Below the pieces are notes generated by a model. That model was not told the DNA's origin. It saw only the letters and a program-made list of their open reading frames with translations, and ran no database searches. From contig CM074187.1 in assembly GCA_037179385.1 (NCBI GenBank), positions 13,765,450 to 13,829,449 on the forward strand: DNA of 64,000 nucleotides. Direction: 5' to 3'. Every line of letters starts with the position of its first letter. Within the stretch, counting starts at the first letter, position 1. The stretch is from Holothuria scabra (Eukaryota > Echinodermata > Holothuroidea > Aspidochirotida > Holothuriidae). This document shows positions 58,501 through 64,000 of this stretch, piece by piece. The translations under genes were made by a program, and so were the position numbers.

Positions 58501-59977
58501 TAAACAATAAGTTTGTCACATCCTGATTAAAAAACGCCAAAAAAGATATTAATATTCAAAGCAACAGCAATCCTTTTGTTAGGAAAATGCCTACAAAATA
58601 AGCTCCACCCATTTATGCAAAATGAGATATACGTCATAAAGTGGTAAATTTACAGACTCTTTCAAGTAAATTTGTGAAACGTTTTTAATTCGATCAAGTG
58701 CATGAGCGCCTGTGGCGATGAGTTGACATCAGTATACCAATTGTCAGTGCTCTGAAATTAGGGCCTTACAATTTCTTTTTACTTATAAATGTGTGACAAA
58801 ACACCAGTTGTATGATATTTTAATAACTAAGAACGTAATAACTAAGTATGCTTTTATTTTTATAATAAATGTAAGTTAATTTTCAAATAGGGCCATAAAT
58901 TTGCCAAAAATGTTTTCTTTTTTAACTGAAACTTCGCAGAACGATGCATGTTATATATTGAAAATTTTCTGGCTATTTCTTATTTGTTTGTTTGTTTGGG
59001 CTTATTTTTGTTTCTTTTTCAGCTTAAAAACAAAATGAATGTTTGTTAAATGACAGTATATTTATGTGAAATCAGAAAAATACAAAATACTGTTAAAATT
59101 TCTGTAAATTTACAGAAAAAGTTTTACAAAGAAGTAAAATTTGGTTAAAAAAGCAGACAGAAATGGTTTTTCAAATAAACAGAAAATACATGTTAAACAA
59201 CCTTTTTTAATTGTAGCAATACAAAGTGTCTGTAAAGATACAGAAAATCTCTATTAAAAGTAAAATACAAAAAGTTTAAGTTAAAAAAGTCTGTATATTT
59301 ACAGAAATTTTTAACAGTGTAAAGAGTCTTCCCTTTGTTGATCTCCTTTAAATAGGTAAGGGGATATAGAGCCACTGTTAAAGTCTGAGTGACAATCTTG
59401 TGTTCGGAGTTAATTAACAACATTGTTTCTACCATGCACTAGCTTAAAACTTCACCCCACTTATAAAAAACGTTCCCGCCTTGAGCAACTTCGGATTTGA
59501 ATAATTGAACTGGATTAGAAAGAAACTGAAAGGTCAACATTTTCCAAATACAAATCCATTATTTGTTCGAATAATCATGCATCTCCTAGGCAAGGAGTTA
59601 ATTGTAGATGGTAGTGGAGATGGGGGTGTACAAAATATTTTGAGAACATGGGTAGGCTCATGGTAAAGTATTTAACGGGGAGGGTAAAGAATAAAAACAT
59701 CAATTACCTGTCTATAGTTTAATTAAACAATGTTTGATAAAATAAGTTCTTTCATGAGTTACTTGATTAAAAATGTGTCTTTTTGTCTGTTTGTCTGTCT
59801 GTCTATCTGTCTTTCTGTCAGCCTGCATATCTCCATGTCTTTGTTTTCTCAACCGAATTGAATTAAAACTTTCCTTTTACTTTCGTTTAGGTTTTCAGAG
59901 AGGCGGAGAAAACGTTACAAGATATGAGGGATATTTTAGACATAGAAATAAACTTCAGCGATGACGGACCGCTCTGA
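31508..59977 (+). CDS. six-exon secreted precursor: signal peptide, six-cysteine segment, GKR amidation site (165 aa)
   Basis: Exons at 31508-31574, 34558-34620, 37715-37774, 41516-41595, 48657-48797 and 59891-59977 join in one frame. Junction phases are 1,1,1,0,0, all introns are GT..AG, and the stop is TGA. Residues 1-23 form a signal peptide (FFCKILLIIVV core). Cysteines at 34, 38, 41, 50, 53 and 60 have spacing C-x3-C-x2-C-x8-C-x2-C-x6-C. Dibasic KR lies at 43-44 and Gly-Lys-Arg at 66-68, the usual signal for prohormone cleavage and C-terminal amidation. Residues 69-90 are Pro/Glu/Tyr-rich, Cys118 is lone, and 130-165 look helical and acidic. The expected product is a secreted disulphide peptide, probably neuropeptide-like; the family is unknown to me. 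Extra exons inside the long 3' introns cannot be excluded. No AATAAA was seen close after the stop. Confidence 0.75.
32411..32717 (+). mobile_element. family C repeat with 10-bp TIR
   Basis: CTTAAAGGCA at the left end is exactly inverted at the right end (TGCCTTTAAG). The body aligns with 4434-4742, which suggests a small non-autonomous DNA transposon. Confidence 0.7.
33990..34258 (+). mobile_element. full-length tRNA-derived SINE with target duplication
   Basis: The tRNA-like head (GTCAAGTAGGTAGAGCATC, then GGGAGTTCAGGTCCTGG as B box) is followed by the family body and the 3' block TTGGTTGGAAACTAGGCC. It ends with a CAACTAATTAACTAACT tail. AAAGCG at 33990-33995 and 34253-34258 is the likely target-site duplication. 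Confidence 0.85.
34558..34620 (+). CDS. six-exon gene, exon 2 (three cysteines)
   Basis: The acceptor CTTTTTACTTTTTCAG is followed by 63 nt in phase 1-1 and the donor C|GTAAGT. It encodes GAQLIPAKSFNCRAHCNKC and ends at a lysine. With the next exon's first residue it forms the KR pair. Confidence 0.75.
34621..37714 (+). other. intron 2 of the six-exon gene
   Basis: It is 3094 bp and holds a C run at 36541-36554. No mobile element boundary or alternative exon could be supported. Confidence 0.6.
37715..37774 (+). CDS. six-exon gene, exon 3 (three cysteines)
   Basis: The acceptor TTCCTTTCTTACAG is followed by 60 nt in phase 1-1 and the donor G|GTATGT. It encodes RPSHEKCKICIPPTGFCVQQ, completing the six cysteines. 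Confidence 0.75.
37775..41515 (+). other. intron 3 of the six-exon gene
   Basis: It is 3741 bp. Short open stretches at about 38090 and 39308 have splice-like edges but break the frame in the required phase. Nothing else is assigned. Confidence 0.6.
41516..41595 (+). CDS. six-exon gene, exon 4 (GKR processing site)
   Basis: Two in-frame acceptors lie six bases apart: GCAAG|CACCAG (exon starts 41516) and CACCAG|GTAAAC (exon starts 41522). The first adds Ala-Pro before Gly-Lys-Arg; the second gives Gly-Lys-Arg directly. The rest is AYELPVREEPPPYVNFEED and SYH, then a phase 0 donor CAT|GTATGT. The second acceptor has the better CAG consensus. Confidence 0.7.
43019..43268 (-). mobile_element. 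near-complete tRNA-derived SINE
   Basis: The plus strand starts with the TAGTTAACTAGTTAGATAG tail, then TTTTACCGCCCAGTTCCC, the body with TTATGCTGAGCACCAAGCAC, and ends with the inverted tRNA head (GCAAGTCGGATGCTCTAACC). It is inserted in the tandem repeat. Confidence 0.85.
43326..43470 (-). mobile_element. SINE 5' part with a different (tRNA-Glu-like) head
   Basis: On the minus strand the head reads GGTCTAACGGTAAGAGCATC, then CCTCTCA at the anticodon position, then GGGTTCTATACCC as B box/T arm. It joins the common SINE body GGAACCTACTGCCG. The 3' half is missing. Confidence 0.7.
45430..46117. mobile_element. ~690-bp element with long inverted termini
   Basis: The left end GGGGACCGTTCCACAAAG.. 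to CTTAAG (45430-45466) is inverted at 46081-46117 with few mismatches. After a short gap the symmetry resumes (CTTAAAGGCATATTCTGG against its inverse), giving arms of about 80 bp. A CAG lies on each side if the ends are counted as GGG. No transposase is seen. Confidence 0.8.
46251..46583. mobile_element. 317-bp hAT-type miniature element
   Basis: The ends CAATGGCGAAACC (46259) and GCATCGCCACTG (ending 46575) are inverted. The flanking octamers TGTTAAAG and TGTATAAG match at six of eight. Inside is a 16-bp hairpin (GTTAAACCAGGGAGTT with its inverse at 46325-46340). Confidence 0.7.
47890..48085. repeat. GAGTGAAA/TTTCACTC element, copy 3
   Basis: Short inverted words GAGTGAATTTCACTC and GGAGTGAG..CTCATTC dominate about 200 bp in intron 4. 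It ends near TTAGAGTGTT, as in the other copies. Confidence 0.5.
48657..48797 (+). CDS. six-exon gene, exon 5
   Basis: The acceptor CTTTCTATTTTTCAG is followed by 141 nt in phase 0-0 and the donor GAG|GTGAGA. It encodes DTPINRKTSNSLDAFIPYHP, then a stretch with Cys118 and LDKLFLSYPPLVQAKIIE. The Ser/Thr/Pro-rich first half looks unstructured. Confidence 0.75.
49407..49967 (+). repeat. dispersed ~560-bp repeat (family B), copy 3
   Basis: It starts GGGGAAGTTTAAGC like the copy at 17292 and stays close to it throughout. The right terminus is lost after CCTTAAACCCTTC. Confidence 0.75.
50541..50786. mobile_element. 242-bp foldback element with ~83-bp arms and TA duplication
   Basis: The left arm (50543: CACTCTAAAAAGTG..) and right arm (ending 50784: ..TTTTTTGGAGTG) are nearly perfect inverses. 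They share GACTAGTCCACCAATC and GTGTAGAAAGTACACATGG, and TA lies outside each. The centre is under 80 bp. The transcript would form one long hairpin. Confidence 0.9.
52797..53030 (-). mobile_element. diverged SINE copy
   Basis: It starts TTAGTTTGATTTTACAGC, contains TTATGCTGAACACAGAACAC and GGCAGTAGGTTCCAG, and ends in an inverted tRNA-like head (AGATTCTCTAACCAATTTG). The head differs in sequence from the other copies. Confidence 0.7.
53588..53806 (+). mobile_element. SINE copy
   Basis: The partial tRNA-like head GGGTAGAGCATTCGACC is followed by the family body CATTGTGCTTGGTGCTCAGC, GAAAACAGGC and a decayed 3' block ending AAAACCTTATCTAAC. Confidence 0.75.
54358..54511. mobile_element. 154-bp palindromic element enclosing telomere-like words
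   Basis: A perfect 20-bp inverted pair, GATGCGCACTGTTTAACAAG (54371-54390) and its inverse (54480-54499), extends outward imperfectly to about 31 bp. The core holds CCCTAACCTAATCCCTAACC-type sequence, reminiscent of the animal telomere repeat. Confidence 0.7.
54945..56303 (+). mobile_element. TA-flanked TIR element, family A copy 2 (1.36 kb)
   Basis: The outer TA and CACTGTAAAAAAATTTCTCTG face ..CAGAAATTTTTAACAGTG and TA. It is nearly identical to copy 3, 1.66 kb downstream in the same orientation. It contains the ~115-bp segment missing from copy 1. It is intronic. Confidence 0.88.
57962..59321 (+). mobile_element. TA-flanked TIR element, family A copy 3 (1.36 kb)
   Basis: TACACTGTTAAAAATTTCTC at the left and AATTTTTAACAGTGTA at the right. 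It lies about 570 bp before exon 6 of the six-exon gene. An open frame of about 50 codons near its left end also exists in copy 1, which reflects sequence similarity rather than proven coding. Confidence 0.88.
59891..59977 (+). CDS. six-exon gene, exon 6 (terminal)
   Basis: The acceptor TTTTACTTTCGTTTAG is followed in phase 0 by VFREAEKTLQDMRDILDIEI, then NFSDDGPL and TGA at 59975-59977. The exon is acidic and heptad-like. Confidence 0.75.
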   Translation, partial: VFREAEKTLQDMRDILDIEINFSDDGPL

Positions 59978-61140
59978 TTGGAACTCTGGATCTCGACTTA
60001 AGGAAACCTAATCCAATTAGGAGGATAATTTGTTATATTTTACTTTGCTGAAAAACGAACCATGTGAACTTGATTGTTCAATTTTTTCAATTTATTTGCC
60101 TTATTTCATGTAGTAATTCAAGGAGTATGAATATTACTGAAAGAATATTTGCCTTAAGTAGAAAGTATGCAATCAGGCCATTTTCTATGAAGGTAAGTAC
60201 GTTTTCCCATAAATTCAGCTTGCCAGTGATGGACAAATTATTAACATGGGTTTCAATAGATGTTAGGGGATGGAGAAACGGATGTGCTCTCCCAGAATGA
60301 TCAAGAGCCGTGTCGAAAATAGAAGATATAACTTTGTTTCAAAATCTTGCAACTTGCCAGATACAATGAAATGAAGCTCCAAAATGATTGAAACTCACAT
60401 GCATCGACGAGAAATCCATTTTTCTCCCAGGACCCCTAAAAGCTCGGTTCACTCACTTATAGTGATTTGTGATTTTAGTGATTTCCTCCTGTCGTATTTT
60501 GATCGAGACTTTTTACTATTTCAGACTCTCGTGTACATTACGTCAACTTTCCTATAATATGGACGTTTAAATTCATCTATGGAACGTCATATATTTCAAA
60601 ATTAAAAGGATTTCCCCATATCAAATATACATTTGTGTGTTTTCGATACCGCAACACCTTCCACCATTGTTCAAGAGCGGACGGGGGGGTTCTAGGGAAA
60701 AGGGCCACTAATCTTTTTGAAAGAAACAATACTAAATATTAATAGCTGATGATTTCCGATACAGTTTCCTAGAGTTCGCCCCTGAACTAGGCTCCATGCT
60801 CTTATTTACTAGTCTGTAAATATAATTAGCTTCTGATGCTGCATCTGTTTATTTGTATTGTTTTGTCTTCTTTTTCGTCACTAAATTATTCCCAAACATC
60901 ACAGGGTCTGTTCAAGATACTTCATCTTAAGTGTTGTTTTAAAATATTGCATTAAAAAATACCCATTTTTTACAAACTTCTCAATTTCTTTAGCAAGACA
61001 AATGCTCCGATCCAGCGTTTTCTAACAAAATTCCTCTTCCATGCTCCCATTAGAAGTGTTTGCATGGAGTGCATTGTGTGGATTATGATAATAATAAGCG
61101 AGCTCGGTCATTTGTTGCCGCATGGGAGCGTAGGGCATAG
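59978..61140. other. downstream stretch with two weak exon-like intervals
   Basis: 60114-60192 has a good acceptor (GCCTTATTTCATGTAG) and donor (AAG|GTAAGT). 60525-60557 follows an acceptor and ends in TAA in phase 0. Together they would read MNITERIFALSRKYAIRPF.. to a stop, but no upstream exon of matching phase exists in the six-exon gene. Confidence 0.3.
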
Positions 61141-61389
61141 CGTGGGTTAGGTTAGGCTAGGTTAGATCGGGTTTTACGGCCCATTTCCAACCTATTGGTT
61201 CAGGTCGAGCCGGCCACGGCATTTTTTCCAGCCGTTGCTCACTGGCTTGTTTCCCTATTCCATTGCTTATGCTGAGCACCAAGCACAACGGTAGTTGGTT
61301 CCGTTTTGAAAATCCTCGGTATGACCCGGCCAGGACTCGAACTCCCCACCTCCCGACTGCAAGTCTGATGCTCTTGCCACTTAGCATAA
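61141..61389 (-). mobile_element. full-length tRNA-derived SINE
   Basis: The plus strand starts with the GGTTAGGTTAGGCTAGGTTAG tail, then TTTTACGGCCCATTTCC, the full body, and the inverted tRNA head with B box (CCAGGACTCGAACTCCCC) and A box (GCAAGTCTGATGCTCTTGCC). Confidence 0.88.
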
Positions 61390-63360
61390 CGTTGGGTATA
61401 CAAACCGAGTTGAGCACTTAAAGTTCGGCGTTGTCTTGTTTTTGCCAGTACGCGCATGGAGCCTATAACAATATCTTATTGTCTACCCATCTTGAACGAA
61501 AATGCAAATCTTTACGACACAAAGACAATTTAAACACAAACAATTGCACTTAGCCGCACTTGAGATCAATCCGTATGTAATGGATTGATTAAGAAAGAGT
61601 GATTGCCGGAAATGTTCATGTACATTCAAATTTTTGGAATACTTGTTGCATGTGCGGGATTGGTCTATCTCGACGACCTGGGGGATGTATGCATATGCAT
61701 AGCCACCAAAACGAGTTACCGAGCTCCTTATTTGCTCATTTTAATATGAGGGTCCCGCCCCCTTGTTTGCGTAATATCCAATGCATTTTCTCGAATGGAA
61801 ATATTTACCAATACTTTTCCGCTAGGTAACTGAATCAATGAGAAAATAGTATGCACGTAATGCCTCCCCTTAATCAGATTAAAAAGTGTATGGGTAATAA
61901 TTTGTATTTTTAATGATGTTTGGCCTATCTACATTTGACTACTTCGAACTAAACACGTAAGACAGGTATATTTTACACAAAAAGGAATGCAATGTACCCA
62001 CGCTAAGAAAATGAACACCCCCATCATATCAGTTTCAACAACACGCTTTATGGGGAACGACATTTGCTATTGCCTGGAGTATGTTGGGGTCTTACTAACT
62101 AAGCAAGGCCCCTTTTCACACTAATTGAAGTAATATTTTCACAGGGTTTGTATTTAAGAATTTTTGGTAAATGATAAGAAGAAGTATCATTTCGTGAGAC
62201 GGCATTCTTGTAGTCAATAACATTTCATAATTTAAAGCTTATGCATAAATACTTTGTTACAATATTGCCTGTGTATATTTCAAGTTTTCATTGCGAAACC
62301 CTGTAAGAATTGTGCTAAGAAAAAGCCTTTCATCAATATCACCAAATGAATAGAAAACAAAACTGTTAATATACCAAAATGAAATATCGAACATTAGCCT
62401 GTTTGGAAAAATGGGAACACAATTTATGATAAAATAAATGACACTTTGTGGGATATTTCTCCATCGGCTATATAGGCCTTCTTATACCACTAAAGTGAAA
62501 TAAGATATAGACTTCAATGACTTAAATAAATCCTAAGTATAGCATGTGCAATGAAATGTATCCGAGTATTCTCGTGCAATTTCTGTTTATTTTCTGTTAT
62601 CTGTGCGTCTAGAGATATTTCAGAGGAATCTACTACTTTTGATACCCACAGTGAATTTGAAGCTAGCAGAAGCGTTGCTACTTAAAATGATCAGAGATAT
62701 GCGAATTCAAGCATCTCTAGGATATATTGACTGATCGTCTTCATTTATGGTCTAAATTTAAGATTTTAAGAATTTAAGATTAAAGGTTATGGACGACTGT
62801 AATGGGCGACTAAAATCAGAGCATCACTTGACTGCCCCGTCAGACATGTCCGGCTATAGAGAGGTTACATAGCCTCCCAAGCCTTTGCTGGAAGGAGCAC
62901 GCCAGTGGAAACGCACGGTTCAAAACGGACGCAACTGAAGGGTCACGTGCCGCGGGAATGTACTTTTATGGGATGTTTGATACTTTTATTTATCCAAATC
63001 GAACGCAATCGTACTAAGCGCTGTTTCTTACAAGCGTATGGCGACATTGGGTATGTTGTCGCAAGTGAACGCGGGTCAGGCAGATTACTTCAAAGAAACG
63101 CCGGGACAAATTTTGCCTTCACTTTGGCACAATCTTATCACTTTTGTGACAACTGCATAGGCTACGCTAAATCCATGAAAAATATAGTTGTAAGTTAAAT
63201 AGGTAAATTGCAATTACCTTTTCACAAAATTTCTATGTTTGGTTGCAGAAATGTGGGTTGAAATGACAGGCTACTGTTTATAAATGACTGCTGAACATTA
63301 TCTACATTTTAAAACCTGCACTGGCCTTGAAGAGAGTGAAGGTACCGCGGAATGTTAGGA
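61390..63360. other. unassigned stretch
   Basis: No supported gene. A GC-richer interval at 62880-63200 is open for about 97 codons on the plus strand and ends beside a GTAAGT, but it has no acceptor or recognisable domain. Confidence 0.35.
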
Positions 63361-63432
63361 ACACTAAATAAACCCTAACCCTTATCCCTAAACCTAATCC
63401 CTTACCCCAATCTAACCCTAACCCGAACTCTA
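63361..63432. repeat. degenerate telomere-like (CCCTAA)n stretch
   Basis: About ten imperfect units such as ACCCTAACCCTTATCCCTAA and TCTAACCCTAACCCG. This is an interstitial degenerate form of the TTAGGG telomere repeat or a simple repeat that converged on it. Confidence 0.7.
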
Positions 63433-64000
63433 ATCTACAAACCAAACCCAGGCACTGACCCCATTAGTTTCATGAAGTTACCTAATTCCTAAGAGTATTT
63501 ATTGACTTTCAAGGTCAAATGGCGGAACGTCCGACCATGGAGGCAAGAAGGTACGAATTTGCAGTGTCCCGACCATCCAGTCGTTTCTTTCTTGTGTGAA
63601 ATTTCTCTAACAATTTGCTACTTTTTAGGGCTTACCTGCTCATGGGATGCACAAAATTAACCTCAACGTACGGGCTAACGCGTTTCAAACACCTCAAGGA
63701 ATAAAACGCTCGTTTTTTACACCACAAATACTTTAACCGCCCACTAACGAAATAGGGTTATGTGCAGTGCTCAAACGCGCTGCCACAACCAGATATGATT
63801 GGATAACGTTTGTGCGTGAAAGGATGCGCGTCCTTAACAAAACAAAATTATGCGTGTTTATGAAAGCCTGAGCTTGCGCTCAAAGGCGCTTTCTTTTTGT
63901 CATAGCTTACATACAAGTTACGTGCAGCTGTTCTTTTTTCGTTTAAATATAGGTCTAGTACATGCCCTGTAAAAAAATTCGGCCAATTTGATAGCAATAG
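63433..64000. other. unassigned end of window
   Basis: No gene or repeat could be supported. Any feature here may continue past the window edge. Confidence 0.4.

Larger units (their letters stand above)
48798..59890 (+). other. intron 5 of the six-exon gene
   Basis: At 11.1 kb it is the longest intron. It contains family B copy 3, a foldback element, two SINEs, a palindromic element with telomere-like words and two family A elements, plus a short AG dinucleotide run at 53528-53546. No further exon could be supported. Confidence 0.6.

Noticed and set aside
60114..60557. Two small exon-like intervals after the six-exon gene
   Set aside because: Splice sites are good, but the entry phase (2) does not match any exon of the gene and the encoded product would be about 32 residues.
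62905..63198. 97-codon plus-strand frame in a GC-richer patch
   Set aside because: It has no ATG context, acceptor, domain or repeated structure; a donor-like GTAAGT at its end is insufficient.

Overview
The window is animal nuclear DNA. It is AT-rich and intron-rich, has GT..AG splice sites, and is full of decayed transposons, tRNA-derived SINEs, non-LTR retrotransposon (LINE) relics, microsatellites and terminal-inverted-repeat (TIR) elements. There is no bacterial gene organisation. Repeat content and gene style suggest a marine invertebrate, possibly a deuterostome such as an echinoderm. That placement is inference; no single gene fixes the taxon.

Most open frames here are short and random, so the genes were found by joining short exons whose splice sites and phases agree. 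The best gene (+ strand, 31508-59977) has six small coding exons spread over 28.5 kb and encodes a 165-residue secreted precursor. It has a signal peptide, then a six-cysteine segment (residues 34-60), then a Gly-Lys-Arg amidation/dibasic-cleavage signature (66-68), then an acidic and partly helical C-terminal half. It looks like a neuropeptide or small secreted cysteine-rich signal, but I do not recognise the family. Upstream at 11704-13098 (+) is a second module of the same design: a signal-peptide exon ending in phase 1, then two 63-nt phase 1-1 exons that together carry six cysteines. It is either a paralogue whose 3' exons I could not find, or an alternative 5' module that could splice in frame to the shared GKR exon at 41516.

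Layout: 255-1778 hAT-type element with exact 8-bp target duplications; 2578-3850 SINE fragment and L1/Tx1-like LINE relic; 4434-9280 dispersed TIR repeats, two weak minus-strand exon candidates and another LINE relic; 11704-13098 first six-cysteine module; 13485-18740 several miniature elements; 19097-20797 a dense composite of TA arrays, a tRNA-like sequence, direct and inverted repeats and a LINE 3' end with a tetranucleotide tail; 20798-31430 mostly unassigned, with small transposons and a tandem duplication carrying four perfect TGACGTCA sites; 31433-59977 the six-exon gene, whose introns hold SINEs, a ~145-bp tandem repeat, foldback elements and two near-identical 1.36-kb TA-flanked elements; 59978-64000 mostly unassigned, with one SINE and a degenerate telomere-like stretch.

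The only functional links I can support are between the two six-cysteine modules. Everything else is best read as repeat landscape. All assignments come from reading the sequence; no searches were run.
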